64,000 bases of DNA from Streptomyces echinatus. Lineage in GTDB: Bacteria; Actinomycetota; Actinomycetes; Streptomycetales; Streptomycetaceae. The notes beneath the pieces are model-generated. The model had not been told where the DNA came from, searched no databases, and was given only the letters and a program-made list of their open reading frames with translations. Numbering within the stretch: the stretch's first letter is position 1; the number at the start of each line of letters is the position of its first letter. Below are positions 43,518 to 50,589 of the stretch, in pieces. The stretch lies in NCBI RefSeq assembly GCF_014203595.1, contig NZ_JACHJK010000007.1, positions 1-64,000 on the forward strand, in the 5' to 3' direction. The position numbers and the translations under genes are program-made.

Positions 43518-44381
43518 TCACACCGCCTCGGCCCTCCGCACGATCCACACCGCCCACCACATCCCGGCCGTCTCGAACACCGCCCCGGCGGCCAGACAGC
43601 CGAGACCTGCTCCGCTGTGCAGCAGGACGCGCAACGGATCCGCTCCCATGGCCGTGCCGAGGAGCAGGCCGAGGGCGGGCAGCGCGGCGAGCAGCACCGC
43701 GGTGGCGCGGGCTCCCGCCAACTGGGCCCGCAGATCGGCCCGCTGGTCCCGCTCGGCGCGCAGGGCCGCCTCCAGCCGGTCCAGGCCGGCGACGAGTCCG
43801 GCTCCCTGGTCCACCGCCACGCGCCAGCACGCGGCGAGTCCGAGCAGCCCTTCGGCGCCCTGCTGCCGCGCCGCCGCGGCGAGCGCGCCGGGCACGTCTC
43901 CGCCGAACCGCGCCGCCGCCACCACGGCGGCCTGCGCGTCACCGAGTCCGCCGGAGTCCCGCGCGGCCCGCAGCAGCGCCGCCCCCGGCTGCCGTCCCGC
44001 CCGCACCTCCCCGGCGAGCGCCCCGCACAGGGCGATCACCGCGTCGGCCCGCCGTTCCCGGTCCTGCCGGGCCTGCCGGGCCAGCCGCACCCGGCGCAGC
44101 ACCGGCACCCCGGCCGCCCCCGCGACGACCGGAATCACCGAGGAGCCCAGCAGGGCCACCACAAGGCCGGCGACCGGCGCCCACCACTCGGCGCCCAACC
44201 GGCCGCCCCAGCGCCGCAGTTCCGCGAGTGCCCGTTCCGGGGCGGGCGGTCCGGTCGCCACCGTCCCGCCGCCTGCCAGTAGCAGCCGGGCCCTGCGCAT
44301 CCCGTAGTGCCGGCCTCCCAGCAGCCAGGCCAGCGCGCCGAGACAGAGCAGCGCGGCTCCCATGGACGTCCCACCGATCAC
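43518..44381 (-). CDS. TadB-like type II/IV secretion membrane protein
   Basis: 287 residues with the T2SSF domain (DAVIALCGALAGEVRAGRQPGAALLRAARDSGG, DQGAGLVAGLDRLEAALRAERD) and helices at both ends. It is the inner-membrane platform protein paired with TadC. The start is uncertain: the GTG at 44381 has GAGAGG 8 nt upstream, while ATGs at 44402 and 44363 are alternatives. The spacer to tadA (245 bp) shows no gene. Confidence 0.85.
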   Translation of the reverse strand: MIGGTSMGAALLCLGALAWLLGGRHYGMRRARLLLAGGGTVATGPPAPERALAELRRWGGRLGAEWWAPVAGLVVALLGSSVIPVVAGAAGVPVLRRVRLARQARQDRERRADAVIALCGALAGEVRAGRQPGAALLRAARDSGGLGDAQAAVVAAARFGGDVPGALAAAARQQGAEGLLGLAACWRVAVDQGAGLVAGLDRLEAALRAERDQRADLRAQLAGARATAVLLAALPALGLLLGTAMGADPLRVLLHSGAGLGCLAAGAVFETAGMWWAVWIVRRAEAV

Positions 44382-44626
44382 TTCCGTCACCTCTCTCGTC
44401 ATCCAGGGACCCGGCCCGCTCACGGGTCCCACCTCTCGCCACCGGGGCATCCGCCTCCCGCCATCCGGGAACCGCCTCGCACGGGACTCCGGCCTTCCGC
44501 CCTCCAGGGCCCCACCCCGACACACGGCCCCCGCCTCTCGCAGTCCGGGGAACCCACCCCGCACACCGCCCCGCCTCCCGTCGTCCGGGCATCACCCCGC
44601 ACACAGCCCCCGCCCGCCCGGACTGT

Positions 44627-45817
44627 TCACTCGTCCGCGAACTCACCCGACGCGGCCAGGAGGTGCCGCAGCCGCTCCCAACCCCGCTCCCGCGCGAACG
44701 CCCGCTCGCCCCAGCGCAGTGCGGGTACCGTCCGCACCAGCCCGCCGGCGTCCCGCTCCAGCACATGCACCTCGTCGATCCGGCGCCGTCCGGACCGGTC
44801 CCGCACCAGGTGCACCACCACCGAGAGGGCGGCCGCCAGCTGGCTGTGCAGCGCGGCCCGGTCCAGCCCGGCGGCCGTGGCCAGCGCCTCCAGCCGGGCC
44901 GGTACATCCGCGGCGGCGTTGGCGTGAACCGTGCAGCAGCCGCCTTCGTGTCCGGTGTTGAGGGCCGCGAGCAGATGCACGACCTCGGGTCCGCGTACCT
45001 CGCCGACGACCAGCCGGTCCGGCCGCATCCGCAGCGCCTGCCGCACGAGGTCCTCCAGGGTGACCAGGCCTGCGCCCTCCTGGTTGGCGGGCCTGGTCTC
45101 CAGCCGGACGACGTGCGGGTGGTCGGGCCGCAGCTCGGCGGAGTCCTCGGCGAGCACGATCCGTTCGCCCGGTCCGACGAGGCCGAGCAGGGCGCTGAGC
45201 AAGGTGGTCTTGCCGCATCCGGTGCCGCCGCTGACCAGGAAGGACAGCCGGGCCGCCAGCAGCGCCCGCAGGATCCGGTCGCCGCCGGGCGGCACCGTGC
45301 CGGCCGCGACGAGTTCCTCGACGGTGAAGGCCCGGGGCCGTACCACCCGCAGGGCCAGGCAGGTGCAGCCGACGGCGACCGGGGGCAGCACCGCGTGCAG
45401 CCGGGTTCCGTCGGGCAGCCGCGCGTCCGCCCAGGGCCGGGCGTCGTCCAGCCGGCGTCCGGCGACGGCGGCCAGTCGCTGCGCGAGACGACGCACGGCG
45501 GCCGCGTCGGGGAAGGTCACCGGGGTCAGTTGCAGTCCGCCGCCGCGATCCACCCACACCCGGTCCGGGGCGGAGACCAGGACGTCGGTGACGTCCTGGT
45601 CGGCGAGCAGCGGTTCCAGGGGGCCGGTGCCGACGAGTTCGGACCGCAGGTGTTCGGCCGCGCCGAGGACCTCGGCGTCGCCGAGCACCCGGCCCTGTTC
45701 GCGCAGTGCCTGGGCCACTCGGGCGGGAGTGGGTTCGGCGCCGCTCTCGGCGAGCCAGCGGCGGACGCCGTCGAGCAGGGCCGCGCCGTCGGCCCGGTCG
45801 AGTCCGGGCAGGGTCAT
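44627..45817 (-). CDS. TadA-type secretion ATPase (CpaF family)
   Basis: 396-residue hexameric ATPase that powers pilus assembly. The Walker A motif is LVSGGTGCGKTTLLSALLG, the Asp box is VLAEDSAEL and the Walker B region is RPDRLVVGEVRGPEVV; the His box is in NTGHEGGCCTVHANAA. The N-terminal domain has TGPLEPLLADQDVTDVLV. The ATG at 45817 overlaps the TadZ stop (ATGA), so the two are translationally coupled. Confidence 0.93.
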   Translation of the reverse strand: MTLPGLDRADGAALLDGVRRWLAESGAEPTPARVAQALREQGRVLGDAEVLGAAEHLRSELVGTGPLEPLLADQDVTDVLVSAPDRVWVDRGGGLQLTPVTFPDAAAVRRLAQRLAAVAGRRLDDARPWADARLPDGTRLHAVLPPVAVGCTCLALRVVRPRAFTVEELVAAGTVPPGGDRILRALLAARLSFLVSGGTGCGKTTLLSALLGLVGPGERIVLAEDSAELRPDHPHVVRLETRPANQEGAGLVTLEDLVRQALRMRPDRLVVGEVRGPEVVHLLAALNTGHEGGCCTVHANAAADVPARLEALATAAGLDRAALHSQLAAALSVVVHLVRDRSGRRRIDEVHVLERDAGGLVRTVPALRWGERAFARERGWERLRHLLAASGEFADE

Positions 45818-46920
45818 CGGGTGCCTCCCGCCTCGACGAGCGCGCGCTCCCAGAAGTGCGCGCAGAAGCGGGCGAGCGGCCCCCGCCCGGTCGCGCCGGG
45901 GGGCTTCGCGGCGCCGTGCGGGCGCAGCAGCGCCGGTTCGACGGGTACTTCGCCGGCCAGCGGCAGACCGAGCAGCCGGGCCACCTCGCGGTCGTCGAGG
46001 CCGGGTGCGTAGGGCCCGCGCACCGCCACCCGCAGGTCGCGTACGACCATGCCGACGGCGGAGGCGACCCGGCCGGCGGCCGCGACCGCCCGCAGTTCGG
46101 CCGGGACGACGAGCAGGGCCAGGTCGAGCTGGGCGAGGGCTTCGGCGACCCCCTCGTCGAGCCGGCGGGGCAGGTCGACCACGACCGTGCCGCCGCGCCG
46201 CCGGGCGGCGGCCAGCACCGCGCGCACCGCCGGGGAAGGAACGGCGACGCAGTCGCCGCGGTCCCAGCTGAGCACGCGAAGGGAGTGCAGCTGGGGCAGC
46301 GACTCCTCCAGGGCGCCACCGCCGACGCGGCCCCGGGAGGCGGCGAAGGCGGGCCAGCGCAGCCCTTCCGCGCCCTCGCCGCCGAGGAGTACGTCGAGTC
46401 CGCCGCCGAGCGGGTCGGCGTCCACCAGCAGGGTGCGCAGTCCTTCGCGTGCGGAGGTGACGGCGAGCGCGCAGGCGAGCGTGGACGCCCCGGCACCGCC
46501 CCGGCCGCCGATCACCCCGACGGTGAGGGCCGGGCGGCCGATGCCCTCGGCGACGTCGGCGATGCGGTCGACCAACCACGGCTCGCCGTCGGGGAGCATC
46601 AGGACGTGGTCGGCTCCGATCTGGACGGCTCGTTTCCATACCCCTGGGTCGTCCTGGTCCAGGCCGACCAGCACCACTCCGGGCCGGCGCGCGACGCCGT
46701 TCACCCGGCGGGCGGCGTCGTCGCCGACAAGCACGAGCGGGGCCGCCGCCCAGCCGTCGCCGGATTCCGGTACGCCGTGGTGGACCTCGGGTGTGGCGCC
46801 CGCCGCCGCGCACAGGCGCAGCAGATCGTCCAGGAGCGCGGCGTCCTCGGTGAGGATGAGCGGCCGTCCGGGCCGGTCTCCGGGGCCGGGCGGCGGGTCG
46901 TGGGTGACGGTTCCGGTCAC
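45814..46920 (-). CDS. TadZ/CpaE-like MinD-family protein (septum-site determining type)
   Basis: 368 residues. The N-terminal receiver-like half has PLILTEDAALLDDLLRLCAAAG. The MinD/ParA half starts VGVIGGRGGAGASTLACALA; the P-loop Lys before Ser/Thr is replaced by Ala, so ATP hydrolysis is doubtful. LVDADPLGGGLDVLLG and VVVDLPRRLDEG follow. TadZ proteins position the Tad machine in the cell. The GTG at 46920 has GAAGGGGGA upstream. It is the first gene of the operon. Confidence 0.9.
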   Translation of the reverse strand: MTGTVTHDPPPGPGDRPGRPLILTEDAALLDDLLRLCAAAGATPEVHHGVPESGDGWAAAPLVLVGDDAARRVNGVARRPGVVLVGLDQDDPGVWKRAVQIGADHVLMLPDGEPWLVDRIADVAEGIGRPALTVGVIGGRGGAGASTLACALAVTSAREGLRTLLVDADPLGGGLDVLLGGEGAEGLRWPAFAASRGRVGGGALEESLPQLHSLRVLSWDRGDCVAVPSPAVRAVLAAARRRGGTVVVDLPRRLDEGVAEALAQLDLALLVVPAELRAVAAAGRVASAVGMVVRDLRVAVRGPYAPGLDDREVARLLGLPLAGEVPVEPALLRPHGAAKPPGATGRGPLARFCAHFWERALVEAGGTR

Positions 46921-47320
46921 GGGTGTTCCCCCTTCGCTGCACGGGCCGCGCGGCCCCGACGGCCACGCGATTCCCAAAGGTGTGAAGAACCGGCAAGCGG
47001 CCTCCATATGAACGGCCGATAGGAACCGGCCATACGCGCCCGGGCAATCAGAACCGGCCATGAACTCGCCGTGGCCGAAGCGCGTGGGAATCACGGTGCA
47101 GCGATCCGCGAAATAAAGTGGATCTTGGGCGAAAACTGTGGACAACGCCGGTCCTGTGAATAACTCCGTCACCCATACCGGTGACCCCTGTACTGATCCC
47201 TGTGCGACTTCCACAGAGCAGCGCCGCAATTACCCTCAGTAACAGATCATGGACATGCCGAAGCGGTGCCGACAACGGCACGATGCCGGCCGTGCGGCCG
47301 CGCGGAGGAAGGAGAAGGAG
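46921..47320. other. Tad operon upstream region with repeated GAACCGGCCAT elements
   Basis: No gene seen. GAACCGGCCAT occurs exactly at 47023-47033 and 47051-47061, with variants at 46987-46997 and 47010-47020. A perfect DnaA-box sequence TTGTCCACA lies on the minus strand at 47137-47145 and a TTATTCACA variant at 47154-47162. The region is less GC-rich than its surroundings and probably contains the tad promoter and the 3' end of the 6C RNA. Confidence 0.5.
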
Positions 47321-47329
47321 GGGAAAACC

Positions 47330-47412
47330 CATCCGGACATGCGACGACCCCCGCCGGGGGGGAGAGCGGGGGTCGTCCCCACGGCCGACTCGGGGGGGGG
47401 AGGAGTCGGACC
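47330..47412 (-). ncRNA. 6C small RNA
   Basis: Read leftward, two stem-loops follow each other. The first has a 7-bp stem CCGACTC (47409-47403 with 47391-47385) and a loop containing nine consecutive C. The second has a perfect 12-bp stem GACGACCCCCGC (47377-47366 with 47354-47343) and a loop with seven consecutive C. Two hairpins with at least six loop Cs define the actinobacterial 6C RNA, which in S. coelicolor is found next to the gene for this HAD protein (from memory). A TTTT near 47327 may mark the end. Exact ends are estimates. Confidence 0.85.
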
Positions 47413-47513
47413 GGGTTAGCACGGTCGCGAACGATCCGTGACTTCCATGGTGTACCCGAGAGCCCTCTCAGGCAAACCCACGCGCCCCACCTTACGCCGA
47501 ATGGTGGGCGCCT

Positions 47514-48344
47514 ATGCTCAGGGACGTGGAAAACCACTCCTTGCCCCGCGCAGCAGCCTTCTTTGACCTGGACAAGACGGTCATTGCTAAGTCGAGCACG
47601 CTCACCTTCAGCAAGTCCTTCTACCAAGGCGGTCTGATCAACCGCAGGGCCGCCCTGCGTACCGCATACGCCCAGTTCGTCTTCCTGGCCGGCGGCCTCG
47701 ACCACGACCAGATGGAGCGCATGCGTGAGTATCTCTCCGCGCTGTGCCGAGGCTGGAACGTCCAGCAGGTCCGGGAGATCGTCGCCGAGACCCTGCACGA
47801 CCTGATCGACCCGATCATCTACGACGAGGCCGCCTCCCTCATCGAGGAGCACCACGCGGCCGGCCGCGACGTCGTGATCGTGTCCACCTCGGGCGCGGAG
47901 GTGGTCGAACCGGTCGGCGAGCTGCTGGGCGCGGACCGCGTGGTCGCCACCCGCATGGTCGTGGGCGAGGACGGCTGTTTCACCGGAGAGGTGGAGTACT
48001 ACGCCTACGGCCCGACGAAGGCCGAGGCCGTCAGGGAGCTCGCCGCGTCCGAGGGCTACGACCTCGACCGCTGCTACGCCTACAGCGACTCGGCGACCGA
48101 TCTGCCCATGCTCCGGACCGTCGGCCACCCGCACGCGGTGAACCCGGACCGCGCGCTGCGCCGCGAGGCACTCGCGCAAGGGTGGCCGGTTCTGGAGTTC
48201 CGCCGCCCGGTCCCGCTCAAGAAGCGGCTGCCCACGTTCTCCGTCCCGCCCCGCCCTGCGCTGGTCGCGGCGGCGGCCCTAAGCGCGGCGGCCGCGACCG
48301 CCGGGCTCGTCTGGTACACCAGCCGGCGTCGCGGCACGGCCTGA
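47514..48344 (+). CDS. HAD-IB family phosphatase with C-terminal membrane helix
   Basis: 276 residues. HAD motif I is AAFFDLDKTVIAKSSTL (nucleophile Asp18, acid Asp20), motif II VVIVSTSGAEVVEP, motif III Lys in YGPTKAEAVRELA and motif IV YSDSATDLPML. A basic stretch and one helix (ALVAAAALSAAAATAGLVWY) follow, so it is probably tail-anchored to the membrane. Relatives are called morphological differentiation-associated proteins or phosphoserine phosphatase-like. The substrate is unknown. The ATG at 47514 follows an imperfect hairpin (GCGCCCCACC/GGTGGGCGC). Confidence 0.92.
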   Translation: MLRDVENHSLPRAAAFFDLDKTVIAKSSTLTFSKSFYQGGLINRRAALRTAYAQFVFLAGGLDHDQMERMREYLSALCRGWNVQQVREIVAETLHDLIDPIIYDEAASLIEEHHAAGRDVVIVSTSGAEVVEPVGELLGADRVVATRMVVGEDGCFTGEVEYYAYGPTKAEAVRELAASEGYDLDRCYAYSDSATDLPMLRTVGHPHAVNPDRALRREALAQGWPVLEFRRPVPLKKRLPTFSVPPRPALVAAAALSAAAATAGLVWYTSRRRGTA

Positions 48345-48630
48345 CCCGCACCCGATTCACCCCTGTTCGCACCTGAAAGTAAAGAAGTGCAGGCAGGGGT
48401 TCCGCTTCGTCCCGGCTCGCGGTACAAAGAACGTAGGCCCGCGAGACCAAAGGACATCCGAGAGGATCCCCTGACACTACGCACTTGGCCCCACGGACCC
48501 CGCATGAACATCGGGCACCCACGCGACGTCGACCCGTCGATTACGGGCCAGCCGCACCAGGTGACGGGCAAAGTATCCCGACCTGATGGGCAACATATCG
48601 AGGACGCTTGGTAACCGGGTGAGCATGCCA
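48345..48630. other. Intergenic region between HAD and Fic-like genes
   Basis: An unusually low-GC stretch for this genome, with no gene I can support. A 75-codon frame at 48387-48614 has no relatives I recognise and no typical start context. The genes on either side converge. Confidence 0.4.
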
Positions 48631-48658
48631 GCGGCGGTACGAAAAATCGTACCGCCGC
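48631..48658. terminator. Bidirectional terminator
   Basis: A perfect 12-bp stem (GCGGCGGTACGA at 48631-48642 with 48647-48658) and an AAAA loop lie between convergent genes, 20 bp past the Fic-like gene's stop. Confidence 0.85.
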
Positions 48659-48680
48659 AACCCTTGTCCGGGGCTTCTCC

Positions 48681-49505
48681 TCAGGCCGCGCCGCGCTGCA
48701 GCGCCTCGCACACCGCCGTCGACTCACGCACGCCCAGCTCCACCGCCCTGCCGCAGTGGGCGATCCACGCCGCCATGCCCTCGGGGGTGCCGGAGACGTA
48801 ACCGTCGAGGGCGGCCAGATAGGAGGCGCGGCCCAGCTCGGCGTGTCCGACCTCGGCCGGGCAGATCGCCTTCGGGTCCAGCCCGCTGCCGATCAGCACG
48901 ATCCGCTCGGCCGCGCGCGCGATCAGGCCGTTGTGGGACACGAAGGGGCGCAGCGCGAGCAGCTCGCCGTGCACCACGGCGGCCGTCACCAGGGCGGGGG
49001 CCGAGGTACCGGCGATGATCAGGTCCGCCAGCCCCTCCAGCCGTCCCGCGACCTCCCCGGCGGCCGGCAGCGGCAGCTCGACCAGCGGTTCGTCCACCGG
49101 TTCGCCGGCCTGCCGCGGCCTGCCGACCCGGTCGTCGTCGCTCGCCGCGGCGACCAAGTGGAGCCGGGCCAGCACCCGCAGGGGCGACTGGCGCCAGATG
49201 GACAGCAGCTGTCCCCCCTCGGCGGAGAGCCGCAGGGCCGCGCCGACGACCCGGGCCTCGGCGTCGGCGCCGAAGTCGGTGCGCCGCCGCACCTCCTCCA
49301 GCGCCCAGTCCGCACCGGACAGGGCAGCCGAGCCACGGGCGCCGCGCAGCGCCGCCTCGGAGGTGATCTCGTTGCTGCGGCGGCGCATGATCCGGTGCCC
49401 GTAGACCCGGTCCACGGCCTTGCGCACGGACTCCACGGACTCGGCCACACCGGGCAGCGAGCCCAGGGCCGCGAGCGGATCGGCGGTCGCGCCTGTCGTA
49501 CTCAT
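48681..49505 (-). CDS. Degenerate Fic-fold protein (called oxidoreductase in related genomes)
   Basis: 274 residues. Residues 173-212 read VTAAVVHGELLALRPFVSHNGLIARAAERI... and align with the Fic core HxxLxxIHPFxDGNGRxxR, but the catalytic His is Arg186 and GNGR has become HNGL; Pro, Phe, Asn, Gly and the last Arg remain. The following helix and SYLAALDGYVSGTPEGMAAWIAHC match the Fic C-terminal part. AMP transfer is therefore unlikely. The ATG at 49505 lies at the centre of a perfect palindrome, and a TACTGT is 7 nt upstream, so it may be leaderless. Confidence 0.82.
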   Translation of the reverse strand: MSTTGATADPLAALGSLPGVAESVESVRKAVDRVYGHRIMRRRSNEITSEAALRGARGSAALSGADWALEEVRRRTDFGADAEARVVGAALRLSAEGGQLLSIWRQSPLRVLARLHLVAAASDDDRVGRPRQAGEPVDEPLVELPLPAAGEVAGRLEGLADLIIAGTSAPALVTAAVVHGELLALRPFVSHNGLIARAAERIVLIGSGLDPKAICPAEVGHAELGRASYLAALDGYVSGTPEGMAAWIAHCGRAVELGVRESTAVCEALQRGAA

Positions 49506-49516
49506 GAGTACGACAG
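49493..49516. promoter_or_regulatory. Perfect 24-bp palindrome over the start codon of the Fic-like gene
   Basis: Half-site CTGTCGTACTCA is mirrored exactly by TGAGTACGACAG. It covers the start codon and the -10-like TACTGT is next to it, an ideal place for a repressor to block both transcription and initiation. Confidence 0.65.
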
Positions 49517-49605
49517 TACGCACCTCACCGGCCGACCCCACGAAGGAGTGGTCTTCTTCACTCCCCCTGACACGTACAGCTATCGCCCGACTACCTTTGG
49601 TGAAC

Positions 49606-50586
49606 ATGAAAATTGCTTTCGTCGGGAAGGGCGGCAGCGGCAAGACCACGCTCTCCTCCCTCTTCATCCGCCATCTCGCCGCCGCCGGCGCCCCGGTCGT
49701 CGCCATCGACGCGGACATCAACCAGCACCTCGGCCCCGCACTCGGCCTCGGCGAGGAGGAGGCGGCGGCACTGCCCGCCATGGGCGAACGTCTGCCGCTG
49801 ATCAAGGACTACCTGCGCGGCAACAACCCGCGCATCGCCTCGGCCGCGACGATGATCAAGACGACGCCGCCCGGCGAGGGCTCGCGGCTGGTCCGGGTCC
49901 GGGAGCCCAACCCGGTCTACGACGCCTGCGCGCGTCCGGTGGAACTCGACGGCGGCGCCGTCCGTTTGATGGTCACGGGCCCCTTCACGGACGCCGACCT
50001 GGGGGTCGCCTGCTACCACTCCAAGACGGGAGCGGTGGAGCTGTTCCTGAACCACCTCGTCGACGGCCCCGACGAGTACGTCGTGGTCGACATGACGGCC
50101 GGTTCGGACTCCTTCGCCTCCGGCATGTTCACCCGCTTCGACATGACGTTCCTCGTCGCCGAGCCGACCCGGAAGGGGGTCTCCGTCTACCGCCAGTACA
50201 AGGAGTACGCCCGCGACTTCGGGGTCGCCCTGAAGGTGGTCGGCAACAAGATCCAGGAACCGGACGACATCGACTTCCTGCGCGACGAGGTCGGGGACGA
50301 CCTGCTCGTGACGGTCGGACGCTCGGACTGGGTGCGCGCCATGGAGAAGGGCCGCCCGCCCCGGTTCGATCTCCTGGAGGAGACCAACGCCCGCGCCCTG
50401 GACACCCTCCGGGCCACCGTCGACGCCACCCACGAGCGGCGCGACTGGGAGCGCTACACCCGTCAGATGGTGCACTTCCACCTGAAGAACGCCGAGTCCT
50501 GGGGGAACGAGCGCACGGGGATCGACCTGGCGGCCCAGGTCGACCCCCACTTCGTGCTCGGCGAGAGTGTGGCGACGCCCGCCTGA
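49606..50586 (+). CDS. CooC/MinD-like P-loop ATPase
   Basis: 326 residues beginning MKIAFVGKGGSGKTTLSSLF, a deviant Walker A with the signature Lys. It has AIDADINQHLGPALGL, the Asp motif EYVVVDMTAGSDSFASGMF and NKIQEPDDIDF as the nucleotide-base contact. CooC-type members insert metals or mature enzymes; others are ParA-like. Two Cys (YDACARP, GVACYH) are candidate metal ligands. A TACCTT 8 nt before the ATG and no Shine-Dalgarno suggest a leaderless message; a GTG at 49600 is the alternative start. Confidence 0.9.
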   Translation: MKIAFVGKGGSGKTTLSSLFIRHLAAAGAPVVAIDADINQHLGPALGLGEEEAAALPAMGERLPLIKDYLRGNNPRIASAATMIKTTPPGEGSRLVRVREPNPVYDACARPVELDGGAVRLMVTGPFTDADLGVACYHSKTGAVELFLNHLVDGPDEYVVVDMTAGSDSFASGMFTRFDMTFLVAEPTRKGVSVYRQYKEYARDFGVALKVVGNKIQEPDDIDFLRDEVGDDLLVTVGRSDWVRAMEKGRPPRFDLLEETNARALDTLRATVDATHERRDWERYTRQMVHFHLKNAESWGNERTGIDLAAQVDPHFVLGESVATPA

Positions 50587-50589
50587 CGC

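Noticed and set aside
47343-47377. Plus-strand terminator or attenuator for the HAD gene
   Set aside because: The same hairpin with its C-rich loop on the minus strand fits the second stem of the 6C RNA much better.
47458-47476. CTCTCAGGCAAA, the 3' signature of glycine riboswitches, shortly before the HAD gene
   Set aside because: The partner GGAGAG and the conserved internal GCCGAAGG-type core are not in a workable place, and a HAD phosphatase is not a usual target. It is probably a chance match.
48387-48614. A 75-codon plus-strand reading frame between the HAD and Fic-like genes
   Set aside because: No Shine-Dalgarno, no recognisable domain and codon use unlike the neighbours.
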